Origin: Actinomycetospora sp. NBRC 106378
Lineage (GTDB): Bacteria > Actinomycetota > Actinomycetes > Mycobacteriales > Pseudonocardiaceae
DNA length: 64,000 bases
Assembly (NCBI RefSeq): GCF_030269685.1
Contig: NZ_BSTT01000007.1
Coordinates: 124,001-188,000, forward strand
Reading direction: 5' to 3'
This document shows positions 8,095 to 16,795 of the stretch, one piece after another. Under the pieces are notes generated by a model. The model was given only the letters and a program-made list of their open reading frames with translations, did not search any database and had not been told where the DNA came from. The translations under genes and the position numbers were made by a program. Position 1 is the stretch's first letter. Every line of letters starts with the position of its first letter.

Positions 8095-10311
8095 GTGGAG
8101 ACGATGACGCCCGCCGTCGACGGCCGCACGAGCACGCAGCTCGCCATCTCCGGGATGACGTGCGCCTCGTGCGCGATGCGCATCGAGAAGAAGCTCAACC
8201 GCCTCGAGGGCGTCACCGCGAGCGTCAACTACGCCACGGAGAACGCGCACGTCGACCACCCGGCGGGGATGGCGACGGACACGCTGGTCGAGACCGTCGA
8301 GAAGCTCGGCTACGGCGCGACCCCGCCGGCGACGCGCGAGGAGCCCGCATCCGGGGAGTCCGACGGCTCCGACCCCGAGGTCGACGCGCTCCGTCACCGC
8401 GTGCTGGTCAGCGCGGCGCTCTCGGTGCCCGTCGTGGCGCTCGCGATGGTCCCCGCCTGGCAGTTCGTCGACTGGCAGTGGATCTCCCTGGTGCTGGCCG
8501 CTCCCGTCGTCGTCTGGGGTGGGTGGCGCTTCCACCGGGCCGCGGCGGTGAACCTGCGCCACGGCACGGCGACGATGGACACCCTGATCTCGGTCGGCAC
8601 GCTCGCCGCCCTGCTGTGGTCGGTCTGGGCGCTGCTGTTCGGGGACGCCGGCATGCCGGGCATGACCCACGAACTCTCCTTCACCGCCGACCCGGGCGAC
8701 GCGATCTACCTCGAGACCGCGGCCGCCGTCACCACGTTCGTGCTCGCCGGCCGCTTCTTCGAGGCCCGCGCCAGGCGGCGGGCCGGCGCCGCGCTACGCG
8801 CCCTGCTGGACCTGGGCGCCAAGGACGTCGCGCTGCTCACCGAGGACGGCGAGCAGCGCGTCCCGGTGGAGCGGCTCGTCGTCGGGAACCAGTTCGTGGT
8901 CCGCCCGGGCGAACGGGTCGCGACCGACGGCGTCGTCGTCTCCGGGGTCGGCGCGGTCGACGCGAGCACCGTGACCGGGGAGTCGGTGCCGGTCGAGGTG
9001 TCGCCCGGCTCCGAGGTGGTCGGGGGCTGCGTCGCCGTCGGGTCGCGGCTGGTGGTGCGCGCGACGCGGGTCGGCGCGGACACCCAGCTCGCGCGCATCG
9101 CGGCGCGGGTGGCCGACGCGCAGAACGGCAAGGCTGCGATCCAGCGGCTGGCCGACCGGGTGTCGGGCGTGTTCGTGCCCGTCGTGATCGCGGTCGCCGT
9201 GCTCACCTTCGTGGGCTGGCTCGTGGTCCCGGGCGACGTGAGCGGGGCCTTCACCGCCGCCGTCGCCGTCCTCATCATCGCCTGCCCGTGCGCGCTCGGC
9301 CTGGCCACGCCGACGGCCCTGATGGTCGGCACCGGCCGGGGCGCACAGCTCGGCATCCTGCTGCGTGGCCCGGAGGTGTTGGAGTCCACCCGGCGCGTCG
9401 ACACCGTGGTCCTCGACAAGACCGGCACCCTCACCACGGGGCGGATGCGGCTGGTCGGGGACGTGGAGGACACCGCGCTCCGGTACGCCGCGGCGGTCGA
9501 GGACGGGTCCACCCACCCGATCGCGCGGGCGATCGCGGAGGCGGGCCGGCGCGCGGGGGCGCTGCCCGCCGCGACCGACGCACGGACGATCGACGGACTG
9601 GGGGTGAGCGGGACGGTGGACGGCGTGGACGTGCTCGTCGGCCGGCCCGCGCTGCTGGCCGAGCGGGGGATGCCCCTCACCGCCGCACTCACCGCCGACC
9701 TCGAGGCCGCGCAGGCCGACGGGGCCACCGCCGTCGTCGTCGGCTGGGACGGCACGGCGCGGGCCGTGCTCGCGGTGGCCGACACCGTCCGGGAGACCTC
9801 GGCCGACGCGGTGCGCGCGCTGCGCGACCTCGGCGTACGGCCCGTGCTGCTCACCGGCGACCACGAGGCGGCCGCCCGGGCCGTGGCGGCGAGCGTGGGC
9901 ATCGACGACGTCCGCGCCGGGGTGCTGCCGGAGGGGAAGGCCGACGCGGTCGCCGCACTGCAGGCCGAGGGGCACACGGTGGCGATGGTGGGAGACGGCG
10001 TGAACGACGCCGCTGCGCTCGCCCGGGCCGACCTCGGGCTCGCCATGGGTGCGGGCACGGACGTGGCGATCGAGGCGGGCGACGTGACGCTGGTCCGCGA
10101 GGACCTGCGCGCGGTGCCCGACGCGCTGCGCCTCGCCCGCCGCACCCTCGCGACGATCCGCGGCAACCTGTTCTGGGCGTTCGCCTACAACGTGGCCGCC
10201 CTCCCGCTGGCCGCGTCCGGTCTGCTCAACCCCATGATCGCGGGCGCCGCGATGGCGTTCTCCAGCGTGTTCGTCGTGGGCAACAGCCTGCGGCTGCGGC
10301 GGTTCCGGTGA
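8095..10311 (+). CDS. copA: Copper-exporting P1B-type ATPase CopA
   Basis: A 738-residue heavy-metal ATPase that pumps Cu(I) out of the cytoplasm. An N-terminal metal-binding domain carries GMTCASC (Cys23 and Cys26), followed by eight membrane helices. The translocation motif CPC is at residues 397-399 (IIACPCALGLATPTA), the phosphorylated Asp441 is in DKTGTLT, and a hinge motif GDGVNDAAALA and the HP motif (GSTHPIA) are present. GTG 8095 or ATG 8104 may start it. It is divergent from csoR. Its stop codon overlaps the GTG of nuoA (GTGA at 10308-10311), so translation of the following complex-I-like genes is probably coupled to it. This linkage is unusual. Confidence 0.95.
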   Translation: METMTPAVDGRTSTQLAISGMTCASCAMRIEKKLNRLEGVTASVNYATENAHVDHPAGMATDTLVETVEKLGYGATPPATREEPASGESDGSDPEVDALRHRVLVSAALSVPVVALAMVPAWQFVDWQWISLVLAAPVVVWGGWRFHRAAAVNLRHGTATMDTLISVGTLAALLWSVWALLFGDAGMPGMTHELSFTADPGDAIYLETAAAVTTFVLAGRFFEARARRRAGAALRALLDLGAKDVALLTEDGEQRVPVERLVVGNQFVVRPGERVATDGVVVSGVGAVDASTVTGESVPVEVSPGSEVVGGCVAVGSRLVVRATRVGADTQLARIAARVADAQNGKAAIQRLADRVSGVFVPVVIAVAVLTFVGWLVVPGDVSGAFTAAVAVLIIACPCALGLATPTALMVGTGRGAQLGILLRGPEVLESTRRVDTVVLDKTGTLTTGRMRLVGDVEDTALRYAAAVEDGSTHPIARAIAEAGRRAGALPAATDARTIDGLGVSGTVDGVDVLVGRPALLAERGMPLTAALTADLEAAQADGATAVVVGWDGTARAVLAVADTVRETSADAVRALRDLGVRPVLLTGDHEAAARAVAASVGIDDVRAGVLPEGKADAVAALQAEGHTVAMVGDGVNDAAALARADLGLAMGAGTDVAIEAGDVTLVREDLRAVPDALRLARRTLATIRGNLFWAFAYNVAALPLAASGLLNPMIAGAAMAFSSVFVVGNSLRLRRFR

Positions 10312-10667
10312 GCCCCTTCGTGGCGCTGGCCGTCGTCGGCGGGGCCGCCCTGGTCGGGGTCGGGCTGGTCGTCGCCGTGTCGTGGACGCTGCGGGCGACC
10401 CGCGGGCGGCGGCGTCCCCTCGTCGCCGCCCCGCACGCGGGCGGGATGCCGGTGGTCGAGCACGCCGTGTCCCGCTGGCACGTCCGCTGGCCGACCCTCG
10501 CGCTGGTCTTCCTGGCCTTCGACATGGAGATGCTCTTCATGTACCCGTGGACGCTCGTCGTCGCGCGGACCGGCACCGGTGCCGCGGTCGAGATGTTCGT
10601 CTTCCTCGCGGTCCTGCTCGTCGGGGTCGGCTACGCCTGGCGGGAGGGCGCCTTCCGGTGGTCCTGA
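10308..10667 (+). CDS. nuoA: NuoA-like subunit of a truncated complex-I module
   Basis: A 119-residue three-helix membrane protein homologous to NuoA/ND3. It retains the hallmark FLAFDMEMLFMYPW (conserved FD.E and PW) in the loop and second helix. In complex I this subunit lies next to the quinone site. GTG 10308 overlaps the copA stop by four bases, and the 3' end overlaps the next gene by 10 bases, so these genes are expressed as one unit. Confidence 0.88.
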   Translation: MSPFVALAVVGGAALVGVGLVVAVSWTLRATRGRRRPLVAAPHAGGMPVVEHAVSRWHVRWPTLALVFLAFDMEMLFMYPWTLVVARTGTGAAVEMFVFLAVLLVGVGYAWREGAFRWS

Positions 10668-11653
10668 CCTCCGTCGTCGCGCGTCGCCCGCACGTCCTGA
10701 CGGTCGCGCCCGCGACCGTGGACGCCGGGCTGCGTACGGCCGTCGAGGCGGAGCTCGCCCGCCGCCGCTGGCCTGCGGCGTCCTCCCCCGCCGACACCGA
10801 CGTGGTGCTCGTGCTCGGCACACCGGGGCCGAGGCTCGCCGACGTGGTCCGGTCGGTGTGGGCGACGGTCCCGGCGCCCCGGGCGCTGGTGGGAGTCCCG
10901 ACGGAGGTCGCGCTCCGGTCGGTGCTCGACGAGGCGGCGGCGGGGCTGGTCGCGTCGCGTGGCAGGACGTCGTTGCTGTCGGCCAGTGACAGCAACGACG
11001 TCCTGCCACAGGAGGTGGGCGAGCCCCAGATGGCCGACCTCGCCTTCTACGACCACGACGGGCTCGCCCTCGACGCGCTGCACGTGGCGGTCGGGCCGGT
11101 CCTCCCCCACTGGCCGGCCGGTCTCGTGGCGCACGTGACCCTGGCCGGGGACCTGATCACCGACGCGCGGGCCGAGGTGCTCGACGTGCCGGCCAGCGTC
11201 GGCCCCGGCAGCCGCGGGCGGTCCCCGCTCGGCCCGGACCGGACGCGGCTCGACATCCTCACCCGGGTCCTCGGTCTCCTCGGCGCCGACCACCTCGCCG
11301 CCCGGGCCCGGCAGTTGCGCGACCGCGACCCGGAGCCCGGCGAGCTCACCACCTTCGGGCGGCGGCTGCGGCGGAACCGGCCGCTGCGCTGGGCCCTCCG
11401 GGACGTCCCGCTCGTCGGCGGGCCGGTCGAGGAACGGACGCTCGAGGAGCGGGTCGCGAACCTCGCGGGCGCGCTGGGCGGCAGCCTCCCGCCCCCGGTG
11501 CGGCCGACCGCCGAGAAGGCCGTGCAGGCGATGGTCGGGCTCGAGCTCGGCGCCGCCCGGCTCGCCCTCGCCGCGATGGACCCCGACACCGCCCTCGGCG
11601 CCGGCCCGGTCACCGCCTTCACCCCGGCGGAGGTGGCCCATCAGCATCACTGA
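10658..11653 (+). CDS. Degenerate NuoB/NuoD-like protein of the truncated complex-I module
   Basis: A 331-residue soluble protein at the position where nuoB, C and D normally lie. Residues about 15-85, with DTDVVLVLGTPGPRLADVVR and WATVPAPRALVGVP, follow the pattern of NuoB (a 'DLMIVAGTVT...MPEPRWVI'-like stretch) but show no cysteine able to hold cluster N2. Residues about 125-180 (ALHVAVGPVLPHWPAGLVAH and LITDARAEVLD) resemble the start of NuoD. Between them residues 101-118 are encoded by a perfect 51-base palindrome. My reading is a NuoB-NuoD fusion that lost redox function but may keep a structural role. The relationship is inferred from position and motif shape and needs structure comparison. 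Confidence 0.6.
   Translation: MVLTSVVARRPHVLTVAPATVDAGLRTAVEAELARRRWPAASSPADTDVVLVLGTPGPRLADVVRSVWATVPAPRALVGVPTEVALRSVLDEAAAGLVASRGRTSLLSASDSNDVLPQEVGEPQMADLAFYDHDGLALDALHVAVGPVLPHWPAGLVAHVTLAGDLITDARAEVLDVPASVGPGSRGRSPLGPDRTRLDILTRVLGLLGADHLAARARQLRDRDPEPGELTTFGRRLRRNRPLRWALRDVPLVGGPVEERTLEERVANLAGALGGSLPPPVRPTAEKAVQAMVGLELGAARLALAAMDPDTALGAGPVTAFTPAEVAHQHH
10959..11009. repeat. Perfect 51-bp palindrome inside coding sequence (family B relative)
   Basis: Two 22-base arms, GTGGCAGGACGTCGTTGCTG plus TC and its exact complement, flank the 7-base loop GGCCAGT. The 51 bases equal 17 codons and are read in frame as a linker (SLLSASDSNDVLPQ). One arm matches the 46-bp element found at 60496, 62505 and 62796. 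Confidence 0.85.
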
Positions 11654-11663
11654 GCTGGTCGAG

Positions 11664-12560
11664 TTGGTCCTCCTCGCCCCCGCCCTGGTCGTCGTCGCCG
11701 GGCTGGCGGCGGCCGCCGGCGCCGCCACGGCCGGCGAGGGGCCGACCGCACCCGTCGTCGAGACCCTGCGCCTGCTGACCAAGCAGCGCCGCCGCACCCT
11801 CTCCGACGACCCCGCCCTCGCCCGGATCGGCCTGACCGCGCTCCCGGTCGCCGCCGTGCTCGCGCTCGCCGTCGTCCCGCTCGGTGACCGGGCGCCGGTC
11901 GACCTCGGCGTCGGGGTCGTGTGGTTCAACGCGATGGAGGTCGTCGCCTGGTTCGCGGTGTGGGTGGTCGGCTGGGGACCGAACGCGGCCACGAGCCTCG
12001 CCGGCGGGTACCGCGTCCTCCCGCTGGGACTCGCCTACGAGCTGCCGCACATGCTCGCGATCATCACCCCGGCGATCGCCGCGGGCTCGCTGTCCCCCGG
12101 GGTCATCGCCGCCGCCCAGCACGACCTCTGGTACGCCGTGTGGATGCCGGCGGCCTTCCTGCTCTACCTGCTCTCGGTCGCCGCCATGGCCTTCTGGGGC
12201 CCGTTCGCCGCGCCGCTGGGCCGCGACCTCGCGGGCGGTGCCGCCGCCGAGCACGCCGGGCTGGACCGGCTGCTCCTGCTCGCCGGGCGCTGGATGCTCC
12301 TCACGGCGGCCGCGGCGATGGCGGTGCCGCTCTTCCTCGGCGGCGGGGCGCCGCCGCCGATCACCGGGCCCGACCCGTTCCCCGGGCTGCCCGTGCTGTG
12401 GTTCGCGGTCAAGCTCGTCGTCGTGCTCGGGCTGCTCCTCGCCCTACGGCGCGCCGTGCCGATGCTGCGGATGGCCCGGTTCGCCACCCTCGCGTGGACC
12501 GTCCTCATCCCCCTCGCCGTGGCGCAGGCGCTCGTCGTCACCGTGGTGGTCCTCCCGTGA
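11664..12560 (+). CDS. nuoH: NuoH-like subunit with altered quinone-site loop
   Basis: A roughly 298-residue multi-helix membrane protein in the NuoH position. GWGPNAATSLAGGYRVLPLG and AYELPHMLAIITP align with the conserved NuoH loop and helix containing YE(V/L)P. However, the acidic loop normally reading ETNRAPFDLPEAE is replaced by AMAFWGPFAAPLGRDLAGG, so the glutamates that line the quinone channel are missing. Start is uncertain: TTG 11664 is used, while a GGAGG at 11629-11633 would better suit an ATC or CTG start between 11640 and 11655. It overlaps nuoJ by GTGA at its end. Confidence 0.8.
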   Translation: MVLLAPALVVVAGLAAAAGAATAGEGPTAPVVETLRLLTKQRRRTLSDDPALARIGLTALPVAAVLALAVVPLGDRAPVDLGVGVVWFNAMEVVAWFAVWVVGWGPNAATSLAGGYRVLPLGLAYELPHMLAIITPAIAAGSLSPGVIAAAQHDLWYAVWMPAAFLLYLLSVAAMAFWGPFAAPLGRDLAGGAAAEHAGLDRLLLLAGRWMLLTAAAAMAVPLFLGGGAPPPITGPDPFPGLPVLWFAVKLVVVLGLLLALRRAVPMLRMARFATLAWTVLIPLAVAQALVVTVVVLP

Positions 12561-13072
12561 TCGCGCTGGTCGCCGCCCTGGGCGCGGTCGCGGTGATCAC
12601 CGGGCTGCTCGTGTTCACGGTCGACTCGATGGCGCGCGCGACGTTCCTGCTGCTCGCGTCGTTCGTCGCGGTCGCGGTGGTGCTGATCGGCTTCGGGCTC
12701 GGCTACCTCGGGACCGTCGTGATCCTCATGATGACGATCGAGATGATGATCATGGTCGTCTTCATGGTCATGCTCATGATGAACCCGGCCGGGCTCATGC
12801 CGATGACGATGGTCCACAACCGCCGCGGCTCCTGGGCCATCGCGCTCGTCGCCTTCGGGCTCCTCACCGCGGGCGTCTGGCTGGTCCCCTTCCCGGTCCG
12901 GGCGAGCGCAGCGTCGCGGGGTGTGACGTCGGGTCCTGCCGTGGGTCCGGACCCGACGGTCGCCCTGGGCGACGCGCTCATGGGCGGGCAGATGCTGACG
13001 ATGATGACACTCGGCCTGGCGCTGCTGGCCACGATCGTCGGAGCCGTCGCCGTGGCGGTGAGCCGACGGTGA
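12557..13072 (+). CDS. nuoJ: NuoJ-like subunit with methionine-rich segment
   Basis: A 171-residue membrane protein with five hydrophobic helices in the NuoJ position (GYLGTVVILMMTIEMM matches the conserved Gly-rich helix 3 region). Residues 58-85 contain 12 methionines (58, 59, 63, 64, 66, 70, 72, 74, 75, 81, 83, 85), many spaced as MxM or MM, and a second cluster ALMGGQMLTMM follows later. Such density is not expected of ordinary NuoJ and resembles methionine motifs that bind Cu(I), suggestive given the upstream copA. Starts with GTG overlapping the nuoH stop and ends with GTGA overlapping nuoK. Confidence 0.82.
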   Translation: MIALVAALGAVAVITGLLVFTVDSMARATFLLLASFVAVAVVLIGFGLGYLGTVVILMMTIEMMIMVVFMVMLMMNPAGLMPMTMVHNRRGSWAIALVAFGLLTAGVWLVPFPVRASAASRGVTSGPAVGPDPTVALGDALMGGQMLTMMTLGLALLATIVGAVAVAVSRR

Positions 13073-13380
13073 CCGAGCTCGTCCTGCGGATCGCGCTCAC
13101 CGTCGCCGCGGCGCTCGTCGCGACCGGGCTCTACGGGGCGCTCTCGCAGCAGTCGATCGTCATGATCATGATGGGCCTGGAGCTGGTGGTGAACGGCCTG
13201 ATCCTGGGTGCGGGCGCGTTCTGGTGGGCGGGCGGGCAGCCGGTCGCGGCGAGCGTGCTGATCGTCGTGCTCCTGACCGTGATGGCCGTCGAGATGGCCC
13301 TGGGCTTCGCCGTGGCCCTCGCGCTCTACCGCGCCCGGCAGGTCGACCTGACCGACGACGCCGGGGAGCTCGCCGGATGA
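13069..13380 (+). CDS. nuoK: NuoK-like subunit
   Basis: A 103-residue, three-helix protein homologous to NuoK/ND4L. Both membrane glutamates needed for proton transfer are present: IMMGLELVVNGLIL (equivalent to Glu36) and VMAVEMALGFAVAL (equivalent to Glu72). GTG start overlaps the nuoJ stop by four bases, and its own stop overlaps the nuoL ATG (ATGA), so it is translationally coupled on both sides. Confidence 0.9.
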   Translation: MTELVLRIALTVAAALVATGLYGALSQQSIVMIMMGLELVVNGLILGAGAFWWAGGQPVAASVLIVVLLTVMAVEMALGFAVALALYRARQVDLTDDAGELAG

Positions 13381-15263
13381 CGCTCCTCCTGGCACTGCTC
13401 ATCGCCGTCCCCGTCCTCGCCGGTCTGGTGCTGCTCACCGCCTTCCCGCGCGCGACCGGGGCGCGGGTGGTCGCGGCGGGGCTGGTGGCGGCCGTCGTCA
13501 CCGCCGCGCTGGCCCTCCAGCTCGCGACCGCCCGCCCCGTCCTCGGGCTCCCGGTGCTGATCGTCCCGCTGGTCCCGGGGATCACGTTCACCTACGCCGT
13601 CGACGGCCTCGGCGCGGTCCTCGCGGTGACGGTCGCCGTGATCGGCGCACTCGTGCTCCTCGCGGCCGCCGGGGAGGACCGGCTGCGACGGGGCCGGTTC
13701 GTCGGGATGGTCCTCGTGTTCCTCGGGGCCATGCTCGCCACGGTCACCGCCGCAACGCTGCCCGCCCTGCTCGCTCCCTGGGAGGTGATGGGCGCGGCGA
13801 GCTGGGCCCTCATCGCCTTCGACCGCCGCGACCCGGCGGTCGGGCCCGCCGCCGGCCGCGCCTTCCTGACGACGAGGACCGCCGACGTCGGGCTCTACCT
13901 CGCCACCGGCGCTGCGCTGGCCGCCGGGGTCCCCGGCCTGTCCCTCGCCGGGCTCGCCACCGCCGACCCCGGGTGGACCTCGCTGATCGCGGCCGGGCTC
14001 GTCGTCGCCGCCCTCGGCAAGTCCGCGCAGCTGCCGTTCTCCGGCTGGCTCTCCGGGGCGATGATCGGACCGAGCCCGGTCTCGGCGCTGCTGCACTCGG
14101 CGACCATGGTGGCGGCCGGCGCGGTGCTGCTCATCCGCGCAGCTCCCCTGCTCGCGACGACGGGCTGGGCCGCGACCACCGTGGCGTGGGCGGGCGCCCT
14201 CACCGCGGTGGTGCTCGGCCTCGTCGCCTGCGTCCAGCGCGACCTCAAGCAGCTGCTCGCCGCGTCCACCTGTTCGCAGGTGGGCCTCATGGTGCTCGGC
14301 GCCGGGGTGGGCGCCCTCGGCGGGGCGGCCGGCCTGCTCGTCGCGCACGCCGCGGTGAAGGCGCTGCTCTTCCTCGCCGCGGGCGGCTGGCTCGCGCTGC
14401 TGCGCACCCGTGCCCTGCCCGCGCTGCGGGGCGCGGCCCGGCGGCACCCCGCGGTCGGCGTCCCCTTCACCGTCGGCGCGATCGCGCTCGCCGGGGTGCC
14501 GCCGCTGTCGATCTGGTGGACCAAGGACGCCGTGCTCGCCGCCATCCCGCTCGGTGACGGCGGGCTGACCGTGGCCGCGCTGCTGGCGACGACGCTCTCC
14601 GCGGTCTCCGCCACTCGCGCTGCGTGGTTCGTCTGGCGGCCCGTGCGCTCGCCGTCGATCCGGCGGGGACCGGATCGCGCCGGGCGCTCCGGCCGCCCCC
14701 GCCGCCACGTCCCGGTCGCCATCACCGCCGCTCTCGCCGTCCTCACGGTGCCCGCGGTCGCGCTGGGCGCCGTCGGCGTGGCGGTCGGGCTCGTGCCCGG
14801 CGCCGATCCGGGCGAGCTGGTGACGACGGGGGTGGTGGTCGTCCTCGCGGCCGCGGCCACCTGGGCGCTCCACACACGCCCGGTGCAGCTGCGCTCGCGG
14901 GCCTGGGGTCGGGCGGCCGGCACCGCACGCGGCTGGTTCGGGCTCGAGCGGCTGGTCGGACCCGTCGTCGGGACCCCGGTGCTGGCGCTGGCGCGGCTGC
15001 TCGACCGGGCCGACGCGACCCTCGGTGCGGCCGTGCCCCGGGCCGCGACGACGGTGCCGGACCTGGCCCAGGGCGTCCAGCGGTACGGCGAACGGCCGGT
15101 CGCGGCGGCGGTCGACCGGCTCGCCACCGGAATCCGCCGTCTCGGTGACCTCGCGCGGCGCCCGCAGACCGGGCAGCAGCACCAGTACTACGCCCAGGGG
15201 GTGATCGCGATCGGCGTGCTGGCGGCCGTGGCGGTGGTCGTGGTGTCGGCGGGGGTGCGCTGA
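13377..15263 (+). CDS. nuoL: NuoL-like antiporter subunit
   Basis: A 628-residue antiporter-like membrane subunit. Key proton-channel residues are visible: the helix-5 Glu in LAPWEVMGAASW, the helix-7 Lys in ALGKSAQLPFSGWL, HSATMVAAG in helix 8, and a Lys in PPLSIWWTKDAVL. The C-terminal 120 residues form a helical, Arg-rich extension before a final helix, consistent with the lateral helix region of NuoL. ATG overlaps nuoK (ATGA) and the stop overlaps nuoM (TGATG). It therefore looks capable of proton translocation. Confidence 0.92.
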   Translation: MTLLLALLIAVPVLAGLVLLTAFPRATGARVVAAGLVAAVVTAALALQLATARPVLGLPVLIVPLVPGITFTYAVDGLGAVLAVTVAVIGALVLLAAAGEDRLRRGRFVGMVLVFLGAMLATVTAATLPALLAPWEVMGAASWALIAFDRRDPAVGPAAGRAFLTTRTADVGLYLATGAALAAGVPGLSLAGLATADPGWTSLIAAGLVVAALGKSAQLPFSGWLSGAMIGPSPVSALLHSATMVAAGAVLLIRAAPLLATTGWAATTVAWAGALTAVVLGLVACVQRDLKQLLAASTCSQVGLMVLGAGVGALGGAAGLLVAHAAVKALLFLAAGGWLALLRTRALPALRGAARRHPAVGVPFTVGAIALAGVPPLSIWWTKDAVLAAIPLGDGGLTVAALLATTLSAVSATRAAWFVWRPVRSPSIRRGPDRAGRSGRPRRHVPVAITAALAVLTVPAVALGAVGVAVGLVPGADPGELVTTGVVVVLAAAATWALHTRPVQLRSRAWGRAAGTARGWFGLERLVGPVVGTPVLALARLLDRADATLGAAVPRAATTVPDLAQGVQRYGERPVAAAVDRLATGIRRLGDLARRPQTGQQHQYYAQGVIAIGVLAAVAVVVVSAGVR

Positions 15264-16795
15264 TGCTGACCGTGATGTGGGTGGCGCCGCTGGTGGTGGC
15301 GCTGCTGCTGGTCCCGGTGACGCGCCGCGAGGTGCTGCTGGGCGCGTGGATCGTGCTCGCGCTGCTCGAGGCGGTGCTGGCGGGGGTGGCGTGGGCCGGT
15401 GTCGGCACCGGCTACGCGCACGAGGTGGTGGTGCCGTGGATCCCGGCGTTCGGGGTCGGCTACCACCTGGGTCTCGACGGCCTGTCGGCGCCGCTGGTGG
15501 CGATGACGACGGTGGTGTTCCTCGCCGTGGCGCTGTACTCGCTGCGCGCCGACCCGGCCCAGGACGGCGACACCGACCCCCGGCGCACCCGCGGCTGGGT
15601 GCTGCTCTTCCTGGGGCTCGAAGCGGTGTCGGTCGGGGTGTTCGTCGCCCTGGACCTCGTGCTGTTCTTCGTCTTCTTCGACGTCGCGATCGTGCTCATG
15701 TACTTCGTGATCGCGGGCTGGGGCAGCGGCGAGCGGGCCCGCAGCGCCCTGCAGTTCTTCCTGTACACCTTCGTCGGGTCGCTCGTGATGCTGCTCGGCT
15801 TCCTCGCGCTCGCCGTCTCCGGGCCGGCGCTCACCTTCGACATCCCGACGCTGGCCGCCCGTCCCCTCGGCGGCACCGCCGGGACCCTCGCCCTCGTGGC
15901 CATCGGCGTCGGGCTCGCGATCAAGACGCCGGTCTGGCCGGTGCACACGTGGCTCCCGCCGGCCCACACCGACGCCCCGGCGGCCGGGTCGGCGGTGCTC
16001 GCGGCGGTGCTGCTGAAGATGGGGACCTACGGGTTCGTCCGGATCGCGCTGCCGCTGCTGCCCGGGCCGTGGCGCTCGGTCGCGCTGGTCGCGGTGGTGC
16101 TCGGCGTGGTGTCGGTGCTGTGGGGCGCGCTGGTCGCGCTCGCCCAGCGCGACCTCAAGCGGATGATCGCCTACACCTCGGTGAACCACATGGGCTACGT
16201 CCTGCTCGCCCTCGGCGCCGCCGGTTTCCTGACGGCGGGTCCGGCGGCCCGGGGCCTCGCCGTCACCGGCGCCACGGTGCAGATGGTCTCGCACGGCCTG
16301 GTCACGGCGGCGCTGTTCCTGCTGGCCGGCGTGCTGCGCGAACGCGGCGGGACCTCGGAGATCGGCGCCTGGTCGGGGATCGCGGGCCCGATGCCGCGCT
16401 TCTCGTGGACCTTCGCCGTCGCGGCGTTCGCCTCCCTCGGCCTGCCCGGCCTGTCCGGGTTCGTCGCGGAGTTCTCGATGATCGCGGGATCGCTGGCCGC
16501 CGTGCCGGTCGCGGCCGCGCTGTCCGCCCTCGGGCTCGCCGTGACCGCCGCGCTGTTCGTCCGGGCGCTGCAGTCGATGCTGCTCGGCGACCGGCACCTC
16601 CCGCGCCGAGCGGAGCGGGTGCCGCCCCGGACGGGCACCTTCCGACGGCCGGCCCCGGTCGACCTGCGGGTGGCCCAGACCGTGGCCGTCGGGCTGCTGC
16701 TGGCCGGCTCGCTCGCGATCGGGGTGGCGCCCGCCCTCGTGACCTCGACGATCGCGCCCGCGGCCGCGACGGTGGTGGACCTGGTGTCGCGGTGA
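15263..16795 (+). CDS. nuoM: NuoM-like antiporter subunit
   Basis: A 510-residue antiporter-like subunit. It has HLGLDGLSAPLVAMT at the family-typical position, the channel lysine in VGLAIKTPVWPVHTWLP, and QRDLKRMIAYTSVNHMGYV in the central helices. The helix-5 acidic residue is Asp (VFFDVAIVLMYF) where most NuoM proteins have Glu. It starts with ATG overlapping the nuoL stop (TGATG) and ends in a GTGA overlap with nuoN. Confidence 0.92.
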   Translation: MLTVMWVAPLVVALLLVPVTRREVLLGAWIVLALLEAVLAGVAWAGVGTGYAHEVVVPWIPAFGVGYHLGLDGLSAPLVAMTTVVFLAVALYSLRADPAQDGDTDPRRTRGWVLLFLGLEAVSVGVFVALDLVLFFVFFDVAIVLMYFVIAGWGSGERARSALQFFLYTFVGSLVMLLGFLALAVSGPALTFDIPTLAARPLGGTAGTLALVAIGVGLAIKTPVWPVHTWLPPAHTDAPAAGSAVLAAVLLKMGTYGFVRIALPLLPGPWRSVALVAVVLGVVSVLWGALVALAQRDLKRMIAYTSVNHMGYVLLALGAAGFLTAGPAARGLAVTGATVQMVSHGLVTAALFLLAGVLRERGGTSEIGAWSGIAGPMPRFSWTFAVAAFASLGLPGLSGFVAEFSMIAGSLAAVPVAAALSALGLAVTAALFVRALQSMLLGDRHLPRRAERVPPRTGTFRRPAPVDLRVAQTVAVGLLLAGSLAIGVAPALVTSTIAPAAATVVDLVSR

